Assembly (NCBI GenBank): GCA_022180725.1
Contig: BQMO01000014.1
Location: 268,363-332,362 of the forward strand
Origin: Phycisphaerae bacterium
Lineage (GTDB): Bacteria > Planctomycetota > Phycisphaerae > Phycisphaerales > UBA1924
Length of the DNA: 64,000 bases
Direction of reading: 5' to 3'
A program made the position numbers and the translations under genes. The notes beneath the pieces were generated by a model, which saw nothing but the letters and a program-made list of their open reading frames with translations, did not search any database and was not told where the DNA came from. Positions within the stretch are counted from its first letter, which is position 1. Each line of letters starts with the position of its first letter. This document shows, in pieces, positions 36,335 to 45,660 of this stretch.

Positions 36335-37084
36335 ATGTCCGAGTCCTATCGCGCGCTGTGCAGCGACTTCTACGTCAACATGAAACTCAACGTGCGCATG
36401 GAACTCCCTCGCACGCGGGAGACCGTGCTGGACCTCTTCGAGCGTGTTCGCCGGCAGTTCCCGCACATGGGGGCCTTCCGCAAATACCGCGATGAGCTGG
36501 CGCTGGAGTCCCCCCAGGGCGAGATGCCCCACCAGTGGATCGCGTTGCGGGCCTCCTCCGTGCGCAGCGGCGTGGTCAACCCCACCGACATGGACGAGGG
36601 GTACGCCCTGCACCGCCACCTGCTGGAACTCGCCCCGACGTACCTCTCCATCAGCCCGCTCGACGTGGACTACATCGAACTGCTGTACGGGTTCGACCTC
36701 CAGGCCGGGGGCAATCACGACGCCATCGTGCTGGAGGCCCTGATTCCCGGCTCGCCCTTGGCCGCCCTCATCGACATCCCCAACACCACCCCGATCGACT
36801 GCCAGCCCCTCATCGGGCTGAGCCTCGGCAAGCGGGGCGATGTCGAGGCGTACTTCGAGGTCAAGACCCGCCCCGGGCAGAACCAGCCCCGCGACCCTGA
36901 CGGCGGGCCCGACCCCATCAGCGTCTACTGCACCCTCCGCAAGTTCGGGGGCGTGCAAGAGACCAAGGAACTACCCGGCATCCTCGCGCGGCTGGCCAAG
37001 ATCGGCGAAGACCTCGTCCAGCACCGCGTCGTGCCGGGGCTGATCGTCCCCATCCGCGAAGTCATCGCCTCGGGTAATGCGTAA
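36335..37084 (+). CDS. Conserved hypothetical protein
   Basis: 249 aa from ATG 36335 with GGGAG upstream. Soluble, mixed alpha/beta, no signal peptide or membrane helix. Striking segments are FPHMGAFRKYRDELALESP, PLDVDYIELLYGFDLQAGGN and NHDAIVLEALIPGSPLAAL. I do not recognise a family. Its stop overlaps the ATG of the next gene by one base (TAATG), so the two are coupled. Confidence 0.75.
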   Translation: MSESYRALCSDFYVNMKLNVRMELPRTRETVLDLFERVRRQFPHMGAFRKYRDELALESPQGEMPHQWIALRASSVRSGVVNPTDMDEGYALHRHLLELAPTYLSISPLDVDYIELLYGFDLQAGGNHDAIVLEALIPGSPLAALIDIPNTTPIDCQPLIGLSLGKRGDVEAYFEVKTRPGQNQPRDPDGGPDPISVYCTLRKFGGVQETKELPGILARLAKIGEDLVQHRVVPGLIVPIREVIASGNA

Positions 37085-37401
37085 TGCAGGACTTTCACGC
37101 CACCATCGCACAGGGCGGCGATCCGACGAAACTGCTCCTCTGGATCGGCATCCTCATCGTCGCCGTGGTGCTGTTGTTCGTGGTGCTCATGCTGGCGAAA
37201 CGCAAACTCCTCGGCCCGGACAAGCCCTCCGCCGCCGACCGCGGGCTGCTCGACGACCTCCGACGCATGCGCGACGCGGGGGAGATCACCCCCGAGGAGT
37301 ACGACGCGGCGCGAAAGTCCATGGCCGCCAAGATCGCCGGGAAGCCAACCCCCAAGCCCAAGCCGACCCACGCCGGCCCCGAGCACAACACGCACGGGTA
37401 A
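37084..37401 (+). CDS. Small membrane protein with SHOCT-like domain
   Basis: 105 aa. One transmembrane helix (residues 17-38, LLLWIGILIVAVVLLFVVLML) precedes the short motif LDDLRRMRDAGEITPEEYDA and KSMAAKI. That is the SHOCT pattern (short C-terminal oligomerisation-type helix hairpin). A Lys/Pro-rich tail follows. Translationally coupled to the preceding gene; the function of both is unknown. Confidence 0.8.
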   Translation: MQDFHATIAQGGDPTKLLLWIGILIVAVVLLFVVLMLAKRKLLGPDKPSAADRGLLDDLRRMRDAGEITPEEYDAARKSMAAKIAGKPTPKPKPTHAGPEHNTHG

Positions 37402-37575
37402 GGCGTCCAGATAACCGGTCGTCCATCGGCCGGGCAATCTGCGTGGACCCGCAATGTTCGTGCAGACGTATCGACGAGTCGCCGATAGACTACCGGAGCC
37501 TCCAACGGGTCTCGGGGGCGGCGAGAGAGATTCCCTACACCGGGTCGGTACGCCCGACCCTCACAGGACCGCAGC

Positions 37576-38874
37576 ATGCCCCCACCCAGCACGACGAACG
37601 ACCAAGGCTCCGGCGGATTTCGAGGCCGGAAGGTGACCACCTGCTCCTTCTGCGGCAAGACCAGCCGCGAAGTGGGCCCGATGGTCGAAGGCCCCAACCA
37701 GGTCTACGTCTGCTCGTCGTGCGTCGATCTCTGCCAGAACATCTTCCGGCAGGAGCGCAAGCGGGTCAGCCCATCGACCGGCTGGCTGCGCGAGGTGCCC
37801 CCGCCGCGCGAGATCAAGGAGTTTCTCGACCAGTACGTGATCGGGCAGGACGCCGCCAAGCGATCGCTCTCGGTCGCGGTGCACAACCACTACAAGCGGC
37901 TGCTTCACCTGGAGTCGCCCGAGGCGGCCAACGTCGAGCTGGACAAGAGCAACATCCTGCTCATCGGCCCGACCGGGAGCGGGAAGACCCTGCTCGCCAA
38001 GACGCTGGCCCGCATGCTCAAGGTGCCCTTCGCCATCGGCGACGCCACGACGCTCACCGAGGCGGGGTACGTCGGCGAGGACGTCGAGAATCTGATCCTC
38101 AAACTTCTACAGTCCGCCGACTTCGACCTCGAGGCCGCCCAGCGGGGCATCATCTACATCGACGAGATCGACAAGATCGGGAAGACCAGCAACAACGTCT
38201 CGATCACCCGCGACGTCAGCGGCGAGGGCGTGCAGCAGTCCCTCCTCAAGATGCTCGAAGGCACCGTGAGCAACGTCCCCCCGCAGGGCGGACGCAAGCA
38301 TCCCGAGCAGCAGTACATCCAGGTTGATACCACGAACATCCTGTTCATCTGCGGCGGGACGTTCACGGGGCTGGAGGAGATCATCCGGCGCCGCCTGGGC
38401 AGGAGCCGCATCGGCTTCCACGAGAACCGCGACGAGGGCGACGAACTGCGCGAGGCCGGCAAGGTGCTCCTCCAGGTCGTTCCCGACGACCTGGTCGAGT
38501 TCGGCATGATCCCCGAGTTCATCGGGCGGCTGCCCATTCTCGCGCCGCTGGTGCCGCTCACTGTCGAGGCGATGATCAACATCCTCACCGAGCCGAAGAA
38601 CGCGCTGATCCGTCAGTATCAGCATCTCTTCGGGCTGGAGAACGCGAAGTTGACCTTCACCCCGGCCGCGCTCCGCCGCATCGCCGAGAAGGCCCTCGCC
38701 CGCGACACGGGCGCCCGTGCCCTGCGCAGCGTGATGGAAGAGGTCATGCTCGACCTGATGTACGAGCTCCCCGAGCACAAGACCGCCGGGGCCGAGTACG
38801 TCATCGACGAACACCACGTCGACCGCAAGCGAGCGCTGCATGACCTCCGCGTGCCCCGCAAGGAATCCGCCTAA
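37576..38874 (+). CDS. clpX: ClpX ATPase of the ClpXP protease
   Basis: 432 aa, the usual length. The N-terminal zinc domain has CSFCGK (Cys23, Cys26) and CSSCVDLC (Cys45, Cys48). The AAA+ core has Walker [14 protein letters not shown] near residue 132, pore loop GYVGEDVE, Walker [11 protein letters not shown] and sensor segments. The ClpP-binding IGF loop appears as SRIGFHEN. It unfolds tagged substrates for ClpP; clpP is not adjacent, which is unusual but not rare. Confidence 0.96.
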   Translation: MPPPSTTNDQGSGGFRGRKVTTCSFCGKTSREVGPMVEGPNQVYVCSSCVDLCQNIFRQERKRVSPSTGWLREVPPPREIKEFLDQYVIGQDAAKRSLSVAVHNHYKRLLHLESPEAANVELDKSNILLIGPTGSGKTLLAKTLARMLKVPFAIGDATTLTEAGYVGEDVENLILKLLQSADFDLEAAQRGIIYIDEIDKIGKTSNNVSITRDVSGEGVQQSLLKMLEGTVSNVPPQGGRKHPEQQYIQVDTTNILFICGGTFTGLEEIIRRRLGRSRIGFHENRDEGDELREAGKVLLQVVPDDLVEFGMIPEFIGRLPILAPLVPLTVEAMINILTEPKNALIRQYQHLFGLENAKLTFTPAALRRIAEKALARDTGARALRSVMEEVMLDLMYELPEHKTAGAEYVIDEHHVDRKRALHDLRVPRKESA

Positions 38875-38881
38875 CACGGTT

Positions 38882-40138
38882 CTAGTTCAGGTCGTGCAAC
38901 GCCCACACGCCGTTCACGAGCACGGCCAGGTGCACCCGCACGCCCGTGTCGAGCAGCGCGCGGCATGACTTGGCCCGCGTCGTGATCAGATGCAGTGTCG
39001 GCTCGATGCCCCCGCCCTCACGCGACAGCACCGGGAACGCTGCCCGGAGCAGTTCGGCGTGCTGGTCCGCCCAGGACGCCGCCCCGAGCAATCCGCGTTC
39101 CGGTGATTCGCCGTTCGCGAAAGACAGCATGTGCAGCACGCCATCGTGGGACACCGCCATTTGAACGCGTGGCGCCACCGGACACGAGGATGAAAGGGGA
39201 CGCAACCCCAAGCCGGACAGGACGGCCGAGAGGTCCGGCGTCGAGCACGCCTCGCGTGCCGACGTCTCGGCATGATCGGCCTGTGGGGGGGCTGTTGGTG
39301 CGACGGCGGGCGACTGCTCGGAAGAGAACGCTCGCGCGCCGGTCGCGTGTGGAATCGTCGCCCGGATCATCGCGAACAGTTCGGCCGGGGTGGGCGAGGT
39401 CTTCGAGCGGTGCAGCGAGATCGTCGTGCACGAGCCGATCTTGTCCACCGCCGGGGCCACGTCGAGGGGGTGAGACAGGAACAGCGACACCGTCTTGGCG
39501 ACCTTCTCGCTGGCGGCCGACGCCGTCGCAACATCGACGCCCATCACGGCCAACCGCACCGGCGGGCACGATTCGCCCGCCGCCGATGCCAGGTTCTTGA
39601 TGGTCCGGTAGGAGGCTACCACCGCGGGGTCGTCCGCGCCGGTGAGCAGCGTGACCCGGGTCAATCCATCGGAGGTTGCCAGGTCGGCCTCGGAGGTGTC
39701 ATCCACGCGGAGCATCCACCGCGACGTCTGGGCCGCGGCCTGCGCGATCGCGCCCGCCAAGGCGCCTTCCTGTCCGCCCCCGATCCGCGACCGCACGGGC
39801 GCGTTCAATCCTCGCGGCAAGACAAGGTCCAGCCATGTTTCGCCGTTGCTGACCCGGAGCAGCGCCACGGGCACGCGCTCCCGCTCGGCGACCGACTTCG
39901 CGTACTGCGTGACCCAGGCCGAGCCGAACACCGGAAGGTGCCCGAGAATCAATCCTTCAATCTCGGGGGCGCCCGGGGTCGGCAAGGCCGATGGTGACGA
40001 CGAACGACCTTCGTCCGTCGCCGTCGCGACGGGCGGGGAAGATTCGCCACCGAGGAACAGATCGGCCAACGCGTCGAACTCCTCGGCGGGGTGTTCCACG
40101 GCGGAAACGGCGTTCGGGTTGAATCGAAGCGTGGTCAC
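38882..40138 (-). CDS. Unknown protein coupled to the ParA-CBM48 gene
   Basis: 418 aa from a GTG at 40138 that overlaps the stop of the upstream ParA-like gene (GTGA). No signal peptide or membrane helix. A central region (about residues 65-270) has the alternating strands and helices of an alpha/beta fold: LGHLPVFGSAWVTQYAKSVA, then VPVALLRVSNGETWLDLVLP. A Pro/Ala-rich linker and a C-terminal domain of about 100 residues (HLITTRAKSCRALLDTGVRV) follow. It may be a degenerate P-loop protein, but no Walker motif is visible. It probably works with the ParA-like protein. Confidence 0.75.
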   Translation of the reverse strand: MTTLRFNPNAVSAVEHPAEEFDALADLFLGGESSPPVATATDEGRSSSPSALPTPGAPEIEGLILGHLPVFGSAWVTQYAKSVAERERVPVALLRVSNGETWLDLVLPRGLNAPVRSRIGGGQEGALAGAIAQAAAQTSRWMLRVDDTSEADLATSDGLTRVTLLTGADDPAVVASYRTIKNLASAAGESCPPVRLAVMGVDVATASAASEKVAKTVSLFLSHPLDVAPAVDKIGSCTTISLHRSKTSPTPAELFAMIRATIPHATGARAFSSEQSPAVAPTAPPQADHAETSAREACSTPDLSAVLSGLGLRPLSSSCPVAPRVQMAVSHDGVLHMLSFANGESPERGLLGAASWADQHAELLRAAFPVLSREGGGIEPTLHLITTRAKSCRALLDTGVRVHLAVLVNGVWALHDLN

Positions 40139-41694
40139 GCGGAAACTCTCCGTGCATCCGCGGTCGACGGCGAGAGCGGTGAAACCGCCGGTCCGACGTG
40201 CAGGATGCTGTCCTGGCCTCCAAACGGATTCGGTTCGCACTGGTCGTTGTGCGGGTCGGCCGTCCATTGCCCATCGATCACCAGCCGGTACCGAAACTGC
40301 CCGGGGGGCAACTTGACGCACAACTCATACACCCCCAGGGCCGTGTTCGCACGCATCACGTGCGATGTCGTTGACCAGTCATTGAACGACCCGGCAACCG
40401 CTACACGCGACCCCACCGACTGCGGTTGGACAAAGAGCACGCCCTGATTGGTCTGGCTCACGCCGTACAGCCGCGCGATCGACGCGCTCGCCGTCACCGT
40501 CGGTGCGGGGGGGGGCGATTCCAGTCGCACAACGCCCATGCTGCGCACGGGCGGCTTCGCCATGGTCTGCGTCGCGGGACGCGTCGGTTCCCCACCCCCG
40601 GCCACATCGGTTTGTTCGGTCGCCGCGGCGGCCGACGCGAGGCCCGTGTGGGCTCGCTCCCCGGATGGCGTAGGCCCTGCCCCGGCTGGTCGCCCGGTCG
40701 CCACGCGACGCAAAAACTCCTGCGCGCGCCTTGCGACATCCTCGGCTCGGTTGATCGGCCTGGGGTCGGCCGCCGCGGCCGGCACCACCGGCAGGCCGCC
40801 CGTGTCCGTTGCGGGCTTCTCCGCCAGCATCCGGGCGCTGGGGATGGGCACGTGCACTTCCGGCGACGCCTCATCCGCCAACTCCTCTGTCGTTCCGGGC
40901 ACACTTGCCTCGGCCGGCCCGAGCAGCACGCCGCGCACCCACCCCGCCAAGGCCGCGTAGTCCTTCGCCCCGATCGAATCTGGCGCGTAATCGACCACCG
41001 CCTGTCCGAACGAGGCCGCCTCGCGCAGCGACGCGTCCCGCCGAACGATGACCGGCGCTACACGCCCCTTGAACCGCCGATGAAGTTCCCCGAGCAGGTC
41101 CGTGGCGACCGTGTTCTCTTCGTCATGGATCGTCGGGAGCACCCACGCAGGCAACTGCATCCCCAGCCGCCGCGCCAGCGTCCGCACCGTGGTCACCTGC
41201 CGCGTCGCGCCCTGCAACGAGAAGAACCCCGTCTCCACGGGGATCAGCACCAGGTCCGCCGCGGCCAGGGCGTTGTACGTCAACAGCCCGATCGAGGGTG
41301 GGCAGTCGATGCACGCCAGGTCGTACTCGTGACGGAACTCGTGCAGCACCGCCGCCAGGCGCCGGTCCCGGTCCAGCAGGTCGGCCAACCCACCCCGCGA
41401 CGCTTCCAGCCCCGCCAGTTTCATTCTGCTTGGGGCGAGGTCCAGGTTTCGCCCCACGCGCCACAGCAGCCGGGGCGGGTCGAGCGGCTTGGTCCCGACC
41501 GACAGCATCGCGTCGCCGATGTCCAGTTCAATCCGGTGTTCCGGAACGCCCAGCCCCGCGGCGCAGTGCGACTGCGGGTCCATGTCGATCAGCAATACCC
41601 GCGACCCCGCGCGGGCCAGCACCGCGCTCAGGTTGATCGCCGTGGTGGTCTTCCCGCACCCGCCCTTCTGGTTGATGATCGCCACCGTCCGCAT
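40135..41694 (-). CDS. ParA-family ATPase fused to a glycogen-binding (CBM48-like) domain
   Basis: 519 aa from the ATG at 41694 (GAGGAGG upstream). Residues 1-255 are a ParA/Soj ATPase: deviant Walker A INQKGGCGKTTTAINLS, Walker A' LLIDMDPQSHCAAGLG, and Walker B DLACIDCPPSIGLLTYNAL. Residues about 260-410 are a low-complexity Ala/Pro/Thr linker. Residues about 415-500 have the AMPK-beta/CBM48 pattern: VAVAGSFNDWS, then GVYELCVKLPPGQFRYRLVI and DGQWTADPHN. ParA proteins position cargo by ATP-driven surface dynamics; CBM48 domains bind glycogen or starch. The sequence suggests a carbohydrate-granule-linked ATPase. No parB or parS is seen. Confidence 0.88.
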   Translation of the reverse strand: MRTVAIINQKGGCGKTTTAINLSAVLARAGSRVLLIDMDPQSHCAAGLGVPEHRIELDIGDAMLSVGTKPLDPPRLLWRVGRNLDLAPSRMKLAGLEASRGGLADLLDRDRRLAAVLHEFRHEYDLACIDCPPSIGLLTYNALAAADLVLIPVETGFFSLQGATRQVTTVRTLARRLGMQLPAWVLPTIHDEENTVATDLLGELHRRFKGRVAPVIVRRDASLREAASFGQAVVDYAPDSIGAKDYAALAGWVRGVLLGPAEASVPGTTEELADEASPEVHVPIPSARMLAEKPATDTGGLPVVPAAAADPRPINRAEDVARRAQEFLRRVATGRPAGAGPTPSGERAHTGLASAAAATEQTDVAGGGEPTRPATQTMAKPPVRSMGVVRLESPPPAPTVTASASIARLYGVSQTNQGVLFVQPQSVGSRVAVAGSFNDWSTTSHVMRANTALGVYELCVKLPPGQFRYRLVIDGQWTADPHNDQCEPNPFGGQDSILHVGPAVSPLSPSTADARRVSA

Positions 41695-41788
41695 GGGCGC
41701 CTCCTCGGCGATGGTCACCCGCACCGCCGTGCCGTGGTACATATCGGACGGGAACCCTGGAACGGATCGAAACTTGCGCCTTGCTGTG

Positions 41789-42985
41789 TCACCCGCGGAG
41801 GCCGTCAAACCCAGCCGCGAGCGCGGCGGGGTCCGGGCTGGCTACCACCCGGGCCTGACCGGGGCCTGTCGGCAAAATCACACGAATCGCCCCGCCCCGC
41901 GCCTTCTTGTCGTGCGCCATGGCCGCGACCAGGGCACTGGTGTCAGGCAGGCCGCGAACTTGCGAGGGCAGCCCGGCCGCCTCCAGCAGTTCGTCGACGA
42001 TCGCCAGGCCGGTCGCGCCGGTCATGCCGAGAGCCTGCGCCGTCACGGCGGCCGCCCGAAGTCCCAGACCCACGGCTTCCCCGTGCAGGAGCATCACAGG
42101 GCGGCCATCAGGCATGCTCAGCCCGGGCAAGACCTCCAGAACATGCCCGAAGGTGTGCCCCAGGTTCAGCAAGGCCCGCCCACCCGTCTCGTCGTCCGCC
42201 TGTTCGTGCTCGTCCCGGGCAACCACCTCGGCCTTGAGCGCCACGTTCCGGCGGATCAACTCCGCCATCACATGGCCGTCCCGACGTGCCGCGGCGAGAT
42301 TCGCCCGGGTCCACCCGAGAAGGTCGGCGTGCCCCGGCCCCACGCTCGCCCCGATCATCGCGTGCTTGATGCATTCGGCCAGCCCCGCGCCGACGTGCCG
42401 GGGTGGGAGCGTCGAGAGCACGTTCGGGTCGATCAGCACCACCCGGGGCTGATGAAACACCCCGACGGCGTTCTTGAGCAGGTATTCTCCGCCGGGTGGG
42501 CCTACCGGAAGGTTCACCGCCGTTTTTCCGCCCACCGCCGCGTCCACCATCGCCAGGAGCGTGGTGGGGCACTGCACCACGGCGATGCCCCGGCGGTACA
42601 AACCCGCTGCCAGCCCGCCCAAATCCCCCGTCACGCCGCCGCCCACCGCCACGACCACGTCGCCCCGCTCCACCATTGCCTGCGCCATGCCGCGCAGCAG
42701 GCTCGCCAGCGTGTCTATCGACTTGTCCCGTTCCGTGGGCGTGACGGGGAGCACGATCACCTCGAACCCCGACGCACGCAGGCTTCCCGTGGGATCATGC
42801 CCATGGGCGCGCACGCCGGTATCGATGATCAGCGCCGTCCGGCGTGCGGCCAACCCGACGGCTTCGCGAACATGGGCCCCGAGACTTTCGAGCACCCCGG
42901 CCCCGATCGCCGCGTCGTACGAGCGGTCGTGCGAACTTGCCGGCAGGCGCACGCGGACGCGAACTGGCTCGGCGGGCTGTCGCAT
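41789..42985 (-). CDS. aroB: 3-dehydroquinate synthase
   Basis: 398 aa from ATG 42985 (GGTGAG upstream; an in-frame GTG at 43003 is possible). It makes dehydroquinate from DAHP in the shikimate pathway, using NAD and a divalent metal. AVGGGVTGDLGGLAAG, CPTTLLAMVDAAVGGKTAVN, and the metal ligands in ECIKHAMI and NLGHTFGH plus HGEAVGLG are intact. It lies 24 bases after panD and 94 bases before the ParA-like gene. Confidence 0.95.
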   Translation of the reverse strand: MRQPAEPVRVRVRLPASSHDRSYDAAIGAGVLESLGAHVREAVGLAARRTALIIDTGVRAHGHDPTGSLRASGFEVIVLPVTPTERDKSIDTLASLLRGMAQAMVERGDVVVAVGGGVTGDLGGLAAGLYRRGIAVVQCPTTLLAMVDAAVGGKTAVNLPVGPPGGEYLLKNAVGVFHQPRVVLIDPNVLSTLPPRHVGAGLAECIKHAMIGASVGPGHADLLGWTRANLAAARRDGHVMAELIRRNVALKAEVVARDEHEQADDETGGRALLNLGHTFGHVLEVLPGLSMPDGRPVMLLHGEAVGLGLRAAAVTAQALGMTGATGLAIVDELLEAAGLPSQVRGLPDTSALVAAMAHDKKARGGAIRVILPTGPGQARVVASPDPAALAAGFDGLRG

Positions 42986-43009
42986 GGTTCGCTCACCGGG
43001 CACGGCGGC

Positions 43010-43381
43010 TCACGACGCCTCGTACCGCATCACCTCGCGCACGGCATTGTCCTTGTCCATGATGAGCACGATCGGGCGATGCCGAGCATATTCCTGCTCG
43101 TCCATGTGCGCGAAGTGCATGATGATCACCAGGTCGCCCGGCTCCACCAGGTGGGCCGCGGACCCGTTCACCTCGATTTTCCGCGAGCCGCGCTCGCCCC
43201 GGAAGATGTACGTCTCGAACCGCTCGCCGTTGCGGCAGTTGGTGACGAGCACCTTGTCGTTCACACGCATCGCGCATCGATCGAGCAGGTCGGCGTCGAT
43301 CGTGATCGACCCGATGTAGTCGGGCAGCGCCGCCGTCACGGTCGCTCGGTGGATCTTGCTGTGCAGCACTTCTCGAAGCAT
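43010..43381 (-). CDS. panD: Aspartate 1-decarboxylase (pyruvoyl enzyme)
   Basis: 123 aa. It makes beta-alanine for pantothenate. The self-cleavage site Gly24-Ser25 in YIGSITID generates the pyruvoyl group, and Lys9 in HSKIHRA and NGERFETYI are conserved. The gene starts 18 bases after rsfS. Confidence 0.95.
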   Translation of the reverse strand: MLREVLHSKIHRATVTAALPDYIGSITIDADLLDRCAMRVNDKVLVTNCRNGERFETYIFRGERGSRKIEVNGSAAHLVEPGDLVIIMHFAHMDEQEYARHRPIVLIMDKDNAVREVMRYEAS

Positions 43382-43399
43382 GGCGTATCGCCGGCGGAG

Positions 43400-43942
43400 T
43401 CAGGCGCCGAGGTTGGCCCGGTCGCGCGGGCGCTGGTCGGCGCGTTCCCATTCAACCCGGGGCGCGTCGCCCCACAGCATTTCCAGATCGTAGTGCGAAC
43501 GCGTGTTCGGCTCGAACAGGTGCGTCACCACGTCCACGCAGTCCAGCAGCAGCCAGCGCCCGTCGACGTCCTTGTCCGTACGCCAGGGCGTGAACCCGCG
43601 CGCCTTGCCCAGGTCCTCCACGTGCTGGAGCACCGAACGCATCTGCCGGTCGGACGTGCCCGAGCCGATCACGATGTAGTTCGTGACCTGGCTCTTCCCG
43701 CGAACATCCAGCAGGACCACGTCCGTGCACTTGTCGTCGTGCAGCATCCGGGCCGCCTCGATGGCGAACTCGCGGGCCGCGTCCGGCGGGGGCGCGTTCG
43801 CCGCGGGGGCGGTGCGCTTGGCGCCTTTCGTCTTCGTGGACGCCGCGGGGACGCGCTTCCGCGCCGGCGTGGTTGCCTTCGGCGTGGTCGGCTTCGACGC
43901 GGCTCGCCGTGTGGTTGATGGTTTCTTCTTGCGTTCGGGCAT
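43400..43942 (-). CDS. rsfS: Ribosomal silencing factor RsfS with basic N-terminal extension
   Basis: 180 aa from ATG 43942. The conserved domain is residues 57-165: AARMLHDDKCTDVVLLDVRG, TNYIVIGSGTSDRQMRSV and LDCVDVVTHLFEPNTRSHYD. It blocks subunit joining by binding L14. The first 50 residues are a Lys/Ala/Thr/Pro-rich tail, longer than the standard protein of about 110 aa, and may add RNA binding. It begins 17 bases after the MBL gene. Confidence 0.92.
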   Translation of the reverse strand: MPERKKKPSTTRRAASKPTTPKATTPARKRVPAASTKTKGAKRTAPAANAPPPDAAREFAIEAARMLHDDKCTDVVLLDVRGKSQVTNYIVIGSGTSDRQMRSVLQHVEDLGKARGFTPWRTDKDVDGRWLLLDCVDVVTHLFEPNTRSHYDLEMLWGDAPRVEWERADQRPRDRANLGA

Positions 43943-43959
43943 GGGCCGCTTAGGGTAGG

Positions 43960-44802
43960 CTAGGGGGGTGCGAAGAGCGTTCGTTCCGCGGCGAGGCGCC
44001 GCACGACGACCGCCCCCGGCGAGGGCATCAGCGGCACCCAACCCGTCGGCCGGTCCGGGCGCGCGATCGTCAGCGGTGCGGGGCCATGGGCGTGCGCCTC
44101 GGCCGCCCGCTGAGGCGTGTTGCACTCCCGCGACAAGTGAAGCAGCACCGTCTGCCGCCTCGGGCGGATTTCCGCGACCGCCGCCGCCGACTCCGCGTTG
44201 CTCAGGTGCCCGCTCCCTCCCATGATCCGCGCCTTCAGGTACGCGGGTCGGTTGGAGGCCACCTGCATCGCCCGGCAGTAGTTCGACTCGATGGCGAGGA
44301 CTTCGACGTCCGCCAGATGATCGATCAGCCCGGGCGTGACGCGGCCGACGTCGGTCGCGTACCCGAGCGTGCCCAGGCCGCGTACCGCCACGCGGAACGC
44401 CGCCACCCCCGCCTCATCGTGCGACATCACCACGCTGGCCACCTCCACCCCGGGCGTCGGCTCGAACGGTTCCGCGAACAAACGGGCCTCGGGGTGCAGC
44501 ACCCCGTCGCGCACCGCCCGCCCCCGGTGCGATGCGTGCAGGTACACGCATGTCCCGATCGACGCACGCCCCAACCACCCCGGATTCCAGTGGTCGCGGT
44601 CGAGGTGCGTCAGCACGATGGCCTCGATGGGCACGCCCTCGACCCCGGCCTCGCGCAGCATCAGCCGTGTACGGCGTGGGCTGAGTCCCGCGTCGAACAA
44701 CACCAGCGACCGCCCTCGGTCGCGTTCGAGCAGCAGCGCGGAGCAGTTGCCCCCCGAACTGCTCGACAGCACGCACAGGGACGCGGCGCGCAGCACGCTC
44801 AT
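43960..44802 (-). CDS. MBL-fold metallo-hydrolase (YycJ/WalJ-like)
   Basis: 280 aa. The opening LSSSSGGNCSALLLE, the metal motif LTHLDRDHWNP (HxDxDH variant) and GGSGHLSNAESA are those of the YycJ/WalJ group of metallo-beta-lactamase-fold nucleases. VLLHLSRECNTP supplies the last conserved block. WalJ proteins are linked to coordination of cell division and DNA. The ATG overlaps the lpxA stop by four bases. Confidence 0.88.
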   Translation of the reverse strand: MSVLRAASLCVLSSSSGGNCSALLLERDRGRSLVLFDAGLSPRRTRLMLREAGVEGVPIEAIVLTHLDRDHWNPGWLGRASIGTCVYLHASHRGRAVRDGVLHPEARLFAEPFEPTPGVEVASVVMSHDEAGVAAFRVAVRGLGTLGYATDVGRVTPGLIDHLADVEVLAIESNYCRAMQVASNRPAYLKARIMGGSGHLSNAESAAAVAEIRPRRQTVLLHLSRECNTPQRAAEAHAHGPAPLTIARPDRPTGWVPLMPSPGAVVVRRLAAERTLFAPP

Positions 44803-45626
44803 GCCTCGGCGCCCTCGTCCTCATCCACGCCCGCGCACGCCACCAAGCCTCGCTTCGACCCCGCCACGAACTCCGCCATCTCCCGCACCGCGGGCGAGCG
44901 CTCCCCCAACTCGCGCAGCACAGCCAACTGCTCGGGCCGGGGGCGCGGCGTGCGGAACGCCAGCCGGAACGCGTCACGCACGTTCTTGATCTCCTCGCGG
45001 GCAAACCCGTTCCGCCGCATCCCCACCACGTTGATCCCGAACATCAGGTTCCGCTCCGCCGCGATCACGAACGGCGGGACGTCCCGTGCAATCGCCGCAA
45101 GCCCGGAGACGAAGGCGAACCGCCCGATCCGCACGAACTGGTGGATCGCCGCATGGCCCGAGAGCGTGGCCTTGTCGCCCACCTCCGTGTGCCCCGCAAG
45201 GAGCGATCCGTTCACGAGAATCACATCGTTCCCGATCCGCGCGTCGTGCCCCAGGTGCGACCCCACCATCAGGAAACAGCGGTCGCCGACGGTGGTGGGG
45301 GGGCCTTGCCCCGGCGCCTTGCTCGCCGCGTGAACTGTTACATGCTCCCGGATAAGACACTCCGCGCCGATCCGCACCCCAGCCGTCGGCGAGCCGAGTT
45401 TGAACTTGTAGTCCTGCGGCGGGAACCCCAGGCACGTGCCGGGGTAGATCGTCGTGTTCGCGCCCACCTCGACCGGACCTTCCAGATGCGAGCACCCGAC
45501 CAGTTTGACCCCGGCGCCGAGCCGCACCGCGCCCCGCAGCACGCAGTTCGGCCCGATCTCCACCCCCTCCCCGAGTTCACACGAGGGATCGACCAGGGAC
45601 GACGGGTGAATCGTGGTGCGCGGCAT
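44799..45626 (-). CDS. lpxA: UDP-N-acetylglucosamine acyltransferase LpxA
   Basis: 275 aa from the ATG at 45626. It performs the first step of lipid A synthesis, supporting a Gram-negative envelope. An N-terminal left-handed beta-helix of hexapeptide repeats includes IHPSSLVDP, IGPNCVLRG and VGANTTIYPG. The catalytic His lies in LMVGSHLGHDARIGNDV, and SGHAAIHQFVRIG is the acyl-chain region. A helical C-terminal domain follows. It heads the minus-strand run through the ParA-like genes and is divergent from lipB. Confidence 0.93.
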   Translation of the reverse strand: MPRTTIHPSSLVDPSCELGEGVEIGPNCVLRGAVRLGAGVKLVGCSHLEGPVEVGANTTIYPGTCLGFPPQDYKFKLGSPTAGVRIGAECLIREHVTVHAASKAPGQGPPTTVGDRCFLMVGSHLGHDARIGNDVILVNGSLLAGHTEVGDKATLSGHAAIHQFVRIGRFAFVSGLAAIARDVPPFVIAAERNLMFGINVVGMRRNGFAREEIKNVRDAFRLAFRTPRPRPEQLAVLRELGERSPAVREMAEFVAGSKRGLVACAGVDEDEGAEA

Positions 45627-45660
45627 GGGGGCGAATCGTACACTCATCCATCGGCGTGTG

